Assembly: GCF_040954645.1 (NCBI RefSeq)
Contig: NC_092807.1
Location: 82,712,608 to 82,776,607 of the forward strand
Length of the DNA: 64,000 nucleotides
Direction: 5' to 3'
Source: Diabrotica undecimpunctata
Taxonomy: Eukaryota > Arthropoda > Insecta > Coleoptera > Chrysomelidae
Part shown: piece by piece, positions 10,745-21,499 of the stretch
Numbering within the stretch: position 1 is the first letter of the stretch
Layout of the letters: each line of letters opens with the position of its first letter
Notes under the pieces: generated by a model
Database searches by the model: none
What the model was told of the DNA's origin: nothing
Seen by the model: only the letters and a program-made list of their open reading frames with translations
Position numbers and translations under genes: made by a program

Positions 10745-11627
10745 CTGTTTTAAAAACTAAAATTTACAAGACGAGCCATCTGCAAAATAACACAGACGTA
10801 TGTTTAAGATAAGAGACGAGTTCCCTATGTCAAAGGGGACAGACGAGTTTTATCTCCCAAACGACACAGATGTGTGTTTGGGTTAAGAGTACCTTACACA
10901 CTTTGCTTCGGTCTCGTGAGAAAGATAGTTCCTGGCTTGGGATCTGCAAAGACTACTTCTTCTTTACATTCTTTGTCCAAGATGCTCTTCTGACAAAGAC
11001 CTTCTTTTTGCGGTTGTTATAACCATTTATTGTGTATTTATTTTACACTAAAAGTTACCTAGTCTGCAGCAAGACTAGTTAATTTTTATATAATTTATTC
11101 AAGGTACTCTTATGACAGAGACATTTTTCCGGTTTTTATATCCGTTTCTTGCTAATTTTTTATACTTCTTATAGTGGAGTATTTCTTTGGTCTAAGAATA
11201 TACTGGGTCTGATGAAAAACATTATTACTTTTATTTGTTTTAGGTTTTCTCATGCAAGAGACCATTTTTGCGGTTAGTTTAACCATTTACCTTACGGTAT
11301 TTCTTTTACCTAAAAAGATGTGTAGAGACATTTCTGTTTTTTGTGTTCGTTAGTTTTTGTAAGGTTTAAAACTTATTTTCGGTTATTTTAACCATTTTTT
11401 ATTTAATTTTTCTGATTGTAGAAATATTAGTACCATATTTTGATCATTTTACATTGGGCTATTTCGTTTCCCGTACAAGATACCTGGTCTGTAGAGCCTG
11501 ATTATTACAGGCATTTCTTTGGTTTGGTCGTGTGAAAAAATTCAGGGATTTAAAGTTATTTTTACACTGTAGCAATCGTTCTGTTTAATTTTATTGTAAA
11601 CTTTTATATATTAGCTGCTCCATTTTT
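10745..11627 (+). mobile_element. Probable BEL/Pao LTR/leader with degenerate tandem repeats
   Basis: This non-coding stretch directly precedes BEL/Pao gag. It contains four degenerate repeats of about 120-145 bp, each with CTCTTnTGACAAAGAC, a T-run, CGGTT, a short spacer and TAACC (starts near 10978, 11099, 11243 and about 11365), and a second recurring module around GTCTGnAG. Such repeats occur in LTRs and leaders. I find no second LTR and no clear primer site, so LTR limits are not placed. The assignment rests on position next to gag. Confidence 0.45.
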
Positions 11628-12210
11628 TATCTAACGAATGGGATAATTTCAAACAAGCTAGAAGGAGTGCAAAGGCTGCAATCACGAGAAAGAATAATTG
11701 AATTCAGGATAATATTTCATTGGCGAATGCTCACCAGTTGAGGGTTCGTCGTGAAGTCCTACAGGCTGCGTATGATAAATATACCGAGGCACAGGATGAA
11801 ATTGACAATTTATTGTGTGAAAATCCTGCCGCTGTAGACAGCGATAATTGCACCAGTGTAGAAGATGTAGCTTTGAAAGCTATAGCATTTAGTGGAAATA
11901 AAATCGAGTCGCCGCACGTTAAAGTAGGTAGTGCATCTTCCAATCATTCTTCCAGAACACAGGTAAAATTGTCCGAAATAAATATTCCTCATTTCTCCGG
12001 TAACTTATCTAAATGGAATTCATTTTATGAACTTTTTGTTGCTCTAATTGTTGAGAATAGAGAATTGTCAAATGTGCAACGTTTTTATGCACCTCAATAG
12101 TTATTTAAAGGGCGAGCCAGCATGGCTCATTGAACATTTGTATATGACTAATGACAACTTTCAGATTGCACTAGATACGCTTACGCATTGATATGCGAAT
12201 AAAAATATTT
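11628..12210 (+). pseudogene. BEL/Pao gag fragment (DUF1759-type)
   Basis: The plus strand encodes the start of a BEL/Pao Gag. About 11634-11700 gives NEWDNFKQARRSAKAAITRK, then one stop, then the frame reopens at 11720-12100 with a helical region (YDKYTEAQDEIDNLL), a linker, and the conserved core VKLSEINIPHFSGNLSKW, NSFYELFVALIVEN and LSNVQRF. After a frameshift near 12098 it continues with YLKGEPAWLIEHLYM and NDNFQIALDTL. The PxFSG...W..FY..F segment followed by LKGEA-like residues is diagnostic of Pao-type gag (DUF1759). Zinc knuckles, protease and RT are missing. Another element starts within a few bases on the opposite strand. Confidence 0.8.
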
Positions 12211-12215
12211 TTTTA

Positions 12216-13756
12216 TTGGCTTTAGGGTAAATATCCACACAGCCAGACACAAATTTTTAAAAACAAATACAATATAAGGATTACACAGGGATTACACTCT
12301 TCTCGCCCAGCGGCCGATCAGGGCATTTTTATAAACGATAAAAGGTAGGCCTCGGAGAGATAGGTATACAGACATCAGGTATCAACAAAGGTGGTTATAT
12401 GTGTATATCCGTTGTTCTGGCGAAAGACAGCAAACAATCGTAAATTTCTTTTCTGTCTAAAGCAAGAAGATGCAGTATATTATATGGGCTTTCAATGTTT
12501 AATTTTAAAAGTCTTCTGAAAAGCTCATTAGATTGAGCGCTATATTTTAAACAATCAAAAAAGATGTGGTAGAGGTTTCCAATTTTATTACACGCTTCAC
12601 AAAGATAACTCTCAAGTATTTTTATTTTAAATAAATGTGCTGGATAACATGCATGACCAAACTTTATTCCGATATCTGATATTATTCTAATTCTGATTAT
12701 CATTCTCTGTTTTGCTATGATTATTTGTTTATCTGTGGTTAATTCGTAATTTATTTGTTCCTCCATTACTATGCTTTCTTTGGCAATTTGATCTGCAATT
12801 TTATTGTTTGTTATTCCCGCATGTGCTTTGACCCAGAAGAATTTTATATATTTATTTTCATCTTGTAAGATTTAAGTATTGCTTGGATGCTAAAAATAAT
12901 GTCATTGGTTGTGTTTGAGTTTGATTTTAAAATTTTAAGAAAGAAAAGTGAATCAGAAAAGAGTATAGCATTCTGAGCCTCTTCTTGATGAACATATTCT
13001 AGTGCTTTTAGAATTGCTATTGCCTCAGCTGTGAAAATAGATGTGTTTTTGTTTAACTTATATTTTTTCTGTATACGTTTAGGTATAACGAAAGCGCAGC
13101 CTGTACCTTCGGTATTTTTTGATCCATCAGTGTATATAGTGACGTAGTTTGGATGTTCCTCTAAAATTTGATTTATGACTATACTATTAAATGATGCTAA
13201 CTTCGAATAAAGGGGTATATTCACATCACAGGAAACAAAGTGATCAAAGTAGTCACTCCCTACCTTTGGTTGTGGTTTTAAGATCACGTTTCTTAATCCA
13301 TCACAAATAGGAGGGGAGTTTTTATGAATCCAAAAAGGCTTAGTTAGGTCGTATTCATTTAACTTTTATATCCTGTTAATGAATGGTGAGTTTTTCTTTA
13401 GCGACTTAATAATCAGTTTTTCAGCTAAAAATGATCTAATGGAGGTTCGATTGCATCAGAAAAATGATCTCAGGTCTAATGGAGGTTCGATTGCATCAGC
13501 TCTTAACGGTGTAGATTTCATTGCTCCCAGACATATTCTGAGTGATTTGTTTTGTATAATATCCATCTTACGTAGATTTGTTTTATTGGCTGTTCCATAA
13601 AGTGTACAACCATAATAAATTATTAATCTTATGTAAGCTTTATAGCAGGTTGGAGCTGTTTGAGCTTCTGTACCCCCCCCCCCCCAAGTTCGCATAATGG
13701 ATTTTAAGAAGTTTAGTCCTTTATTGCATTTTATCTCTTAATGTGATTCCTAACCC
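12216..13756 (-). mobile_element. I-group non-LTR element fragment: RT tail, RNase H, C-terminal zinc motif
   Basis: Minus strand, order 13700 to 12395. The end of RT includes CNKGLNFLKSIMR, a GC-rich tract with 13 C residues (13673-13685), YKAYIRLIIYYGCTLYG and NKSLRICLGAMKSTPL (13456-13740). An RNase H domain (12844-13287) shows IYTDGSKNTEGTG, FTAEAIAILKAL and LFSDSLFFLK, giving the Asp, Glu and Asp of the active site. The C-terminal part (12395-12766) has FGHACYPAHLF, then CEACNKIGNLYHIFFDC, a CCHC-like motif. An RNase H after RT is characteristic of the I group. The copy is cut at 13757 by the piggyBac insertion; possible continuation beyond 16160 is weak. Confidence 0.8.
13455..13495. 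repeat. Short local duplication
   Basis: TCTAATGGAGGTTCGATTGC occurs at about 13434-13453 and again at about 13476-13495, with a CATCAGAAAAATGATCTCAG spacer. This is a 41-bp tandem duplication inside the I-group RT remnant. Confidence 0.8.
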
Positions 13757-16159
13757 TTAACTGGAGACGTGCCGTCTGACAGACTACAACATAAAGAATT
13801 TTTAACACCCTGTACAAATAACTCCGCTCATTGACACATCACTTCATCTATTCTTTATATTATTCGTTGACTATTAGTGACCCGACTTAGGTAAAGAAAT
13901 ACGCATATTTGGAAAAGTTATAACCAAAAATCAGTTTTAGTTAGTCTGTTAGACGGCACGTCTCGGTTCAGGTTAGATATTGTTTCATTGAAAACGTCGC
14001 GTTACAATAATGGCCGGTCCATAAAAAAAAAATCCGTTTTACCGATGCTGATTTTGAAGATACAGCTTTGAAGTGATTTGACGAATTAGATAGTGACGCT
14101 AGTGATGTTGATCAAGTACAAGATGATGTTTATTTGCAATCTGATAGCCAGACGGATTCAGACATTTCTACGGAAAGTGATGAAGAAAATATTTCGAAAG
14201 AAAATATAGTTGAGACTAATAATAAAACATATTTCTACGGAAAAAAACCGATTCAGGTGGTGTAAATCTAAAGTTCGACCAGTATCTCGTACAAGGAAAT
14301 ATAATTTAGTAACAAAAATTCCCGTCCTAAAAACAAAACTACGAACTCTTGGAGAGAAAGCTGATCCTCTAAAGGTATGGCAGTTATTGTTTGACGAAAA
14401 TATGTTATTATGTGTTATTCAGTGGACCAATCATAAATTGAATTTAATGAAAATAAAGTATAATGATACAAATAAACATGATCTCAAGGATATTGACATA
14501 ACGGAGATGAAAGCTTTCATAGGACTCCTATTACTCCTCATAATCTGCGGTATTCAAATCGAACCATGAGAATATAAAAACGCTTTTTGCAACAGATGGA
14601 ACTGGCAGGGAAATTTTTAGAACTGTCATGAATGAAAAGCGTTTTGCAGTCATTTTATCAGTTCTTCGTTTTGATAATCCAGATGATTGAGAAGAAAGAA
14701 AAAAACACGATCCAGTAGCAGCAGTTTCTTATATATTCAATTCTTTTATTGAAAATTGTCAAAACGCATATGGTCTAGGTCAATCGGCAACTGTTAATAA
14801 AAAGCAGGTCAGTTTTAGGAGAAGGTGCCGTTTTAAAATGTATATGCCTAATAAGCCATGTAAGTATGACATCAAAATAATGGCTCTTACTGATGCAAGA
14901 ACCAGTTATGTCTATAACGGGTATATATACTGTGGCAAAGACGGCTTAAGTCTTTTACCCAAAGAAAAAAATACTCGAAACCAACACAAGCAGTCCTGCG
15001 GTTAACTAAACCTTTAATTGGCAGTAACAGAAACATACCTGCGGACAACTGGTTTTCGTCATTAGAGCTAATAGATGTTTTGCAGAAAAATAATCTTACA
15101 TTTGTAGGAACTTTGAAAAAGAACAAACGTGAAATACCTCCGTCATTTTTGGCCAATAAAACCAGAGAACCTGGTTCTAGTGTTTATGGATTTAGAGATG
15201 AGTGTACAATGGTATCTTATGTGGCCAGAAAAAACAAAGCAACAATTTTAATATCATCAATGAATGATAGAGCTTGTAATGATTCTTGAATAGAAAAATC
15301 AGAAATAATTTTATATTATAATGCCAACAAAGAAGGTGTAGACTGCAAGGGCGAAATATGTGTTAAAAGTTCGTGTAGCAGAAGAACTCGCAGATAGACT
15401 CTTGCTGTTTTCTTTCGTATAATAGGTATTACTATTGTAAATGCATACATACTGCACCAAAGTTACAAAAACAACTCTAACATTTAAGAAAAATCTGCTT
15501 TTGCTAAAATATTAGCAAAACAATTAGTAGAAGATCATATAAAACGAAGAATGAATAATTTTTATGTACCGCGGCTAATTCGTGCTAGAATAGCGAGTAT
15601 TCTTGGAATTCCTGAGAATAACCAAATAGATAATAACGAGCAATTAGTACTAGAGAAGCGAAAAATATGTTATTTATGCCCTAGCAAGAAGAATCGTATG
15701 ACAAAATACTTTTGAGGCTGATGTAGAAAACCTGTGTGTCTTCAGTGTATGAAACCAATTTGTACCAATTGTATGTAACTTTTACAGTTACTGGACAATT
15801 TTTTTTAACATCAAAATAATTTCGTGAGCTAATTTTTACGTAATCCAGTATGTGTTAGTGCCTTTCATATAAAAAACTTACTTGATGTATATTTATTTTT
15901 TTACTGTAATGAAAAGTAAAAAATGTGGCTGTCACGAACTGTAAATGATTAGCTGTTAGAAAGTCGTAGTTATTTTTTTATTCTCTGACAATATTTTGAG
16001 TTTCTTTACTGTGTTCAATTACAAATACAAACAGCTTTTAGAGTACTATTAAATATATTAAAAAAGTTTGTAAGTTTAGTTCTTATCCCCTCTCCTACAT
16101 CGTAGTCTGTCAGACAGCATGTCTCTCTGTGTGTATTAAAATAGGGCCTCTCCAGTTAA
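13757..16159 (+). mobile_element. piggyBac-family DNA transposon, full length but mutated
   Basis: The element is bounded by TTAA on both sides (13757-13760 and 16156-16159), the piggyBac target duplication. Terminal inverted repeats are CTGGAGA (13761-13767) and TCTCCAG (16149-16155). A subterminal inverted repeat, CGTGCCGTCTGACAGACTAC at the left (13768-13787), recurs inverted at the right (16102-16121) with 18 of 20 bases matching. It directly follows the terminal repeat on the left but lies 27 bases from it on the right. This asymmetry parallels the founding piggyBac, which has spacers of 3 and 31 bases. At about 2.4 kb the element is the expected size. It interrupts a minus-strand I-group element. 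Confidence 0.9.
14010..15778 (+). pseudogene. piggyBac transposase, inactivated
   Basis: The start ATG at 14010 (MAGP) is followed by a stop in an A-run (about 14023-14032), so a frameshift is needed to enter the main frame. An acidic N-terminal region (DELDSDASDVDQVQDD) follows. The central part includes FRWCKSKVRPVSRTRKYNL, LTDARTSYVYNGYIY, ADNWFSSLELIDVL and NKEGVDCKGEI. By alignment with the family, the three catalytic Asp codons are at 14892-14894, 15044-15046 and 15341-15343, all intact. The end is a Cys-rich domain (KICYLCPS, CRKPVCLQCMKPICTNCM) finishing at 15778. Length of about 589 codons compares with 594 in the type element. Multiple stops and frameshifts make the copy non-autonomous. 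Confidence 0.88.
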
Positions 16160-16510
16160 GGGGTAAGGTTGGTGTTATTTTGTCTTTGTTGTTAGAAAAT
16201 GTGTTAGGTATCATCCAAAGCATTAGCTGGTGTAATTTTATCTAAAAATTGTTCTTACCATTCATAGTTCCCTGATGATTACCTTTCCCATAGATCCAAT
16301 TCATTTTTCTGGCCTGAGTCCATATTATGTTTGTCAATTTAAGTTTTCGAACCAGAGCTGCCAATGCAGTGCTTTGTTGCTTATACGCGTTAAGCATTTG
16401 TTTTCTTTTTTAATACCATCTCCGCAACTTTGATCCAGAAGAAGAAGAGTTTTTTTGTTCAATTTAAATGGTTGGTAAATGGGCATAGAGGCATTGGCTG
16501 CCTTATTTAT
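16160..16510 (-). other. Flank of piggyBac; possible remnant of the interrupted I-group element
   Basis: Minus-strand scraps such as QFLDKITPANALDD (about 16220-16260) could be the linker before RT of the element at 12216-13756, but the similarity is weak. No other gene was found. Confidence 0.25.
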
Positions 16511-16950
16511 CATATATAAAACTGTAAAAGTTGAAAATATTTGCAATAAAACGTTGAATATTTTTTCCTAAATATATGAAAAATCTCGTTAAACAAGAAT
16601 TATATCTTGAACTACCGCCATCAAACTGTATCATAGAGAGATGGCTCCATCTGAAACGTGATTAATATTTATCATTCATCAGAAATGCTTCAAGTGAATC
16701 GTCATACTAACAGGGTTGCCATATCAATTATTTTGTACAACACTTTGGCAGATTACAACAAGATTTAATAAGAATGTAACTAAGAATGAATGAATGTTAA
16801 TAAGAACTTACAGAATAGTAGATACTGTACTATTTAATCTACAACTACTATATCTACAAAAACGTATTTAGTTTTTAAAAACCTATTTAGGCGTTTTTAG
16901 TCAATTATTTTAGTATTTATAAACAATAGTGTTGCTTGCATAACGTATTA
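16511..16950 (+). repeat. Dispersed repeat A, copy 1
   Basis: About 440 bases match 45537-46033 in the same orientation over the whole length. Shared stretches include TTTTTTCCTAAAnATATGAA, GAGATGGCTCCATCTGAA, AACAGGGTTGCCATATCAAT, TTGTACAACACTTTGGCAGA and AAAACCTATTTAGGCGTTTT. The other copy has extra bases near 45690-45725 and 45825-45860. No coding sense, no terminal repeats. Type unknown; it could be a non-autonomous transposon or part of a larger unit. Confidence 0.8.
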
Positions 16951-17059
16951 GTGGTAATTTTTTATTATAATAAGCATTAGTTTTTCTTAAGGAATTCACA
17001 TTTTGTCAACTTATATTTTAAATCTTGTTTCTCTCAATTTTTTAAAAAATCTTCTTACG

Positions 17060-18621
17060 ATTTACCATGTGTTCTTAAAGAGAGGTTAAAAATACAATAA
17101 TGTCGTCCATGTAGACTAGATATATTTCTGCTGTAAGTCCATTTAGTATGTTCTCCATTACTCTCTGGAATGATGAGTGTGCATTTTTAAGTCAGAATGG
17201 CATTCTCGGGTATTCATAGTAGCCATTTTCAACGTTAAATGCAGTCTTCTAGATATCTTCTGCCTCCACTTCAATTTGATGGAATCCGCTGGCTACATCT
17301 AGGGTGGAAAAGTATTGCAGCGTCCCAGTTTGTCCAGAATGTCTGTTATATTTGGAACTAGATATAGAATCATCGATAGTTTTTTCTGTAGTCGACAACT
17401 ATTCGCCATTTAATTTTTCCTGGGGCATCTGGTTTCTTTGGAATGACTCACATTGAGAATGACCAGGGCGATTGACTCGGTCTGATGATTCCTTGATCGA
17501 TCATCCTTATGGATACCGATTTGACTTGGTGTAAACCGGAACTTCATCTCTGGTTCGTATATAGTGTTTTATTTGATTAGTAAATGTTAACGGACTGTCT
17601 GAATGATGAAATATGCATGATGCAAACTTCCTGCACTGTCGTCTTAGGCGAAATTCTTCTTCTGTATTAAAATGATCGGTTCTTAGGAAAAAATCGACAT
17701 CTCTTAGATTTATTGGATGACTTTTTATGGAATCAGTTATTGCTACTTGGATATATTTATTGGTGTTATTGATTGGCTAGCTTGGTCCAGGCAAGTTGAT
17801 TACATACGACGGTGAGAGTTTCTCTTAGGATTGCACCTTCGCCTTCTTGTCTTGGGATCACGATTTTACCTGATGTTTGTTTTACTGGCAATTTGACTTG
17901 TGTTTAGGGCTTTAAACAATTGTTTAGGGTTTTTTGTAAACACTTGGTTAGGGCTTTTGGTGGACTGTATAGAATTGGGCTTTATTTGTGACATAGTAAT
18001 TAATAGGAAGAATAGAATGCTCTGTAGTAAGAGTAGCTTGGGTAAAATTGACATTTCCTTTCAGAAGCCTTAGGACCATCAAATATCTTGTGAAATTTAA
18101 AAAGATAAAAAGTTAATATTCGAGTTAAATTCAGGAAAAATTGAAATTTCTACACAATAATCTTCTGAATGATTCTTAAAAATTGATGTAACAAGTGGTT
18201 TATATTTAATATTATTTTTGTAGAATTTATTGGCTATATCAGGATTGAGGAAAGATTAAGTGGCCCTGTAATAATAAGAAGTTTAAGAGGGGATTTTGAA
18301 TTTTAATGTAAGGAAGCTTTCTTTTATCAGCCTAGAAATGCAATTCCACCACTTTTCTTCCTTTTCTTTTTGGTGATCTTTGAAATCTTTGAAAATTTAC
18401 ATGTTAGTCCTCATATTCTTGGATTTTTTGTTCATAGTAAGAGTAATTAATCTGGGTATGTGTCTATATACTTTCATCATAATTGCTCTTCTTGTTCCAT
18501 ATTAATGAGCTCTATTACGGTGAATCGGGGGCTGGCTGTTTGTTGAAAGCGGCAGTTTCTTTGAGATTGGGGGCTATTGCCGGTTTGGCGTGTGAATACG
18601 CTTATAGGGGTTGGCTTATAT
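17060..18621 (-). mobile_element. Ty3/gypsy element (minus), end of gag, protease to RT
   Basis: Minus strand, read from 18621 downward. The end of gag includes RFTVIELINMEQEEQL (about 18485-18530). A protease-region remnant with FKFHKIFDGP lies near 18070-18100. A linker with LPVKQTSGKIVIPRQEGEG (17840-17890) follows. Then comes RT: QMPQEKLNGE, YFSTLDVASGFHQIEVEAE, TAFNVENGYYEYPRMPF and motif C as LVYMDDIIVF (17100-17440), with both Asp residues intact but stops and frame changes between. Gag continues on the far side of the small LTR element (20303-20600), which inserted here. RNase H and integrase are absent beyond 17060. Confidence 0.8.
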
Positions 18622-19161
18622 TGTCATCGAATGCGATAGTCTGTGAACTAGTACGCATTTCGATGCGCATCGCCCCGCCTCGAATTTTCCCATTGGCTCT
18701 TGTCCTGGAAATCCCTATTTATCGCTCAAACATCGCATATAAATATTGGCGATTTTCAGGTCAGCCAGGTCAGTCCCTCACGGGCTCTCCGAGAGCTTAG
18801 TGCTCTCGGGACTCTGCTTCTGTTCTATTTTCCATACTCTGTGGCTGAGAGCTATTTTCAACTTTAACTTGGTGTTTTTATTTCGACAATCCTTTGTCAT
18901 GTAAGAAAATATCTTGTGTTTCTTAAGACAAGCCATCGGAAGACCACAACCTAATGTACCATTTTCGACGAGGAATTTGTTGTGTAAGAAATATCTTGCC
19001 TTTTTCAAGGCAAGACACCGAAGATATAAATATGTTCCAAGTCCATAACCCGAAAATGGACTTAAGTAGAGGAGCTCTCGACAGTATATTCGAAGCCCTC
19101 TACAGAGCACCCGGAGACAACAGAAGGTGGTTAGACCCTTATTTGTTCCCCCGAGGTGACA
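18622..19161 (+). repeat. 5' LTR of the TRIM-like element
   Basis: Carries a TATA-type TATAAATA at about 18739-18746, an inverted CTCTCCGAGAGC/GCTCTCGG cluster near 18783-18810, and two similar modules around GTAAGAAAATATCTTG and GTAAGAAATATCTTGCC (about 18901 and 18983). It ends in TGACA just before the primer site. Confidence 0.92.
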
Positions 19162-19762
19162 TGGCGCCCGACAACGTGGTTAAAATCCAAACCCACGACC
19201 CAGCTCGAATTCACAGAAGGCAACACACCATTGATTTCAACATGGGTTGAAGTCAAGAGAATAATGGGGAGAACCACGTAGTGTTAGAAAGCAATACTCT
19301 AACACTCCGACATCGAGGCCTTCTGCAGACCTGATTCCTTCGAAGTGTAGACACCTTTGACGAGCCAGGCTTCTTCGAAGTTAGAAGCCCCAGATGCCGA
19401 TGGAAGTCCCGGAGTAGACCCAGTCATCGCCCCCCTATCGAAAGTGGTCGGACGACCACGTAGGCTTCGGCACACTGGTACCCTACGAAACCCCGTTGGA
19501 TATGGCAGGTACGATCCGGACGACCAAAAAGAAGACGAACCCGTTGGAGGAGTTGGCACACCGACCGAGGATGGACCTGTAGGAGCTTGAGATGCCGTCA
19601 TCACTACCGACCTCCCCTCGTAAGTGTGTTGTGTGAATTATTTTGAACATTTTTACTTATATTTTTATGGATATTTTCTTGTGTATTTTCACATGTATTT
19701 TTAATGTATTTTTTATTAAATAAATATTTTTCCCAGCCGCAGAGTCTCCAGAGGAGGGGGGA
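19162..19762 (+). other. Internal region of the TRIM-like element
   Basis: Begins with the primer site (19162-19179) and ends with the polypurine tract (19751-19762). It has overlapping frames on both strands (19357-19590 plus, 77 codons, acidic and proline/glycine-rich; 19299-19604 minus, 101 codons). Neither resembles a known retroelement protein, and neither is convincingly coding. The segment is GC-richer than its surroundings. Confidence 0.7.
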
Positions 19763-20302
19763 TGTCATCGAATGCGATAGTCTGTGGACTAGTACGCATT
19801 TCGATGCGCATCGCCCCGCCTCGAATTTTCCCATTGGCTCTTGTCCTGGAAATCCCTATTTATCGCTCGAACAGCGCATATAAATATTGGCGATTTTCAG
19901 GTCAGCCAGGTCAGTCCCTCACGGGCTCTCCGAGAGCTTAGTGCTCTCGGGGCTCTGCTCCTGTTCTATTTTTCATACTCTGTGGCTGAGAGTTATTTTC
20001 AACTTTAACTTGGTGTTTTTATTTCGACAATCCTTTGTCATGTAAGAAAATATCTTGTCTTTCTTAAGACAAGCCATCGGAAGACCACAACCTAATGTAC
20101 CATTTTCGACGAGGAATTTGTTGTGTAAGAAATATCTTGCCTTTTTCAAGGCAAGACACCGAAGATATAAATATTTTCCAAGTCCATAACCCGAAAATGG
20201 ACTTAAGTAGAGGAGCTCTCGACAGTATATTCGAAGCCCTCTACAGAGCACCCGGAGACAACAGAAGGTGGTTAGACCCTTATTTGTTCCCCCGAGGTGA
20301 CA
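19763..20302 (+). repeat. 3' LTR of the TRIM-like element
   Basis: Same length and order as the 5' LTR, with substitutions only, for example at the positions equivalent to CTGTGAACT/CTGTGGACT and CAAACATCG/CGAACAGCG. The right edge TGACA is followed by the ATAT duplication. Confidence 0.92.
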
Positions 20303-20600
20303 ATATGATTGGGATGGATCTGGTTTATGAAAATAGGGTTGGCTATTTGTAGAATTCTGGACATATTAAGTGATTTGTTGATTTTGTTGGAATATACGGG
20401 GTCGAAATGTCTGGACTATTGTTGAATGGCTGTTGTTGCAAAGGCATTTGATTTGGCCCAAAGAATGGTTGTGGTCATTAGGACTTGGGCACCTCAGGCT
20501 GCCATCGTGTAGGAGCGAGTGTATGAGTTAAATTTTGTCGTTTGTGAAGTGGCAGATGGTTTGTTAGAAGATGATAAGGAATAATTATGAGATTTTTGGA
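20303..20600 (-). mobile_element. Ty3/gypsy gag fragment (minus), continuation of 17060-18621
   Basis: The minus strand encodes a Gln/Pro/Asn-rich segment with PQPFFGPNQMPLQQQPFNN and then FSTRSIPII-like residues up to the insertion point at 20303, continuing at 18621. Proline/glutamine-rich linkers near the end of Gag are common in gypsy elements. The 5' part of gag and the left LTR were not found. Confidence 0.55.
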
Positions 20601-20689
20601 GATATCTAATATTATTTTTTTTTTCTAAATATATCGGATAGCAAGAGCGAGATTCGGTGGTCTCATGGAATGTAAGAGGTCATTAGCAG

Positions 20690-21235
20690 CAATAAAATAT
20701 TGGGCCAGTCAAGTTTCAGCAACTCAATAAAAGATGAACAAATGTCCAAATTATTAGTTTCGATTGTTAACAATAAGAATACCCTTAACTGTGTGTCGCG
20801 CAATTTAAAGATTCATATTCAATGTCTAAATATTGCTCAAGAAGAAGTTATAAGAATAACTAGGACAAAATCGAAGTCACTAAGAATCGTCTGTAATAGT
20901 TGTTGTAAATTCGAAGATAAGTTCAATAAATTAACTGATTTAATTTTTAAGTTATCAGATAGATTCGCATCGATTAAGGATCGTTTTGAAGCCTTGGAAC
21001 AACCTTCTTAAACTAACTCAATGGAGTTCGAGGATTATATACAAGAAGCAAATATTCGTTATCAGTTTCCACGTTTTTCGTATTGGCAAGGTTAACAATA
21101 GTAATAAGCTTAGGCCATTAAAGGTTAAATTTGCAAATAATGATAGTCCATTATTTATGTTGCGCAATAAGATGAGGTTATTAAGAGCCAAATTTCTAGA
21201 GTTCAATTGAAGGATGACATAACTGAATATTAACT
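20690..21235 (+). pseudogene. CR1-like non-LTR ORF1 fragment
   Basis: The plus strand 20700-21011 encodes 103 residues including HIQCLNIAQEEVIRITRTKS, RIVCNSCCKFEDKFNKLTDL and LSDRFASIKDRFEAL. After a frame change, 21080-21210 gives FRIGKVNNSNKLRPLKVKFA and LFMLRNKMRLLRAKF. The Cys pair followed by a coiled coil and then a GK...RPLKV...L segment is typical of ORF1 proteins in CR1/Jockey-type non-LTR elements, which bind element RNA. A second copy with the same residues is at 48329-48900. The first 110 bases differ between copies, so the true start is unclear. Confidence 0.6.
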
Positions 21236-21499
21236 AAACTATTTGAATAAAGTGCGAGAGGAACTGGAAAAACGCAAGCCCTTAACAAGGAACTAACAAT
21301 AAAGTATATTAATAAAGTTTTAACTATTATTAGTACTTACCAACAAAATGCCGCAAAAAACGAATAAAGACAACAATAAATATTTTTTATACCAATATTT
21401 CTTCTTTACATGCGAAGTTTTCTGACTTTTTGTCATTTACATCTTCTAATGCCGATATACATATTTGCGATATATATGTTTTTACTGGTACCTCTATAA

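Larger units (their letters stand above)
18622..20302 (+). mobile_element. Structurally complete non-autonomous LTR element (TRIM-like), recent
   Basis: Two direct LTRs of exactly 540 bp (18622-19161 and 19763-20302) flank 601 bp of internal sequence. The LTRs start TGTCA and end TGACA, and differ at about nine positions without indels (about 1.7%). The element is flanked by ATAT on both sides (18618-18621 and 20303-20306). Directly after the left LTR is TGGCGCCCGACAACGTGG, a primer site beginning like those for tRNA-Lys; before the right LTR is the purine tract GAGGAGGGGGGA (19751-19762). No gag, protease, RT or integrase was found inside, so it must have been mobilised in trans. It interrupts a gypsy gag. 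Confidence 0.93.

Noticed and set aside
13673..13685. Run of 13 C residues
   Set aside because: Could be a sequencing or assembly slip in the I-group remnant; no functional reading was supported.
19299..19604. Overlapping frames inside the TRIM-like element
   Set aside because: Frames on both strands overlap in GC-richer DNA and neither shows a retroelement domain, so both are probably chance.
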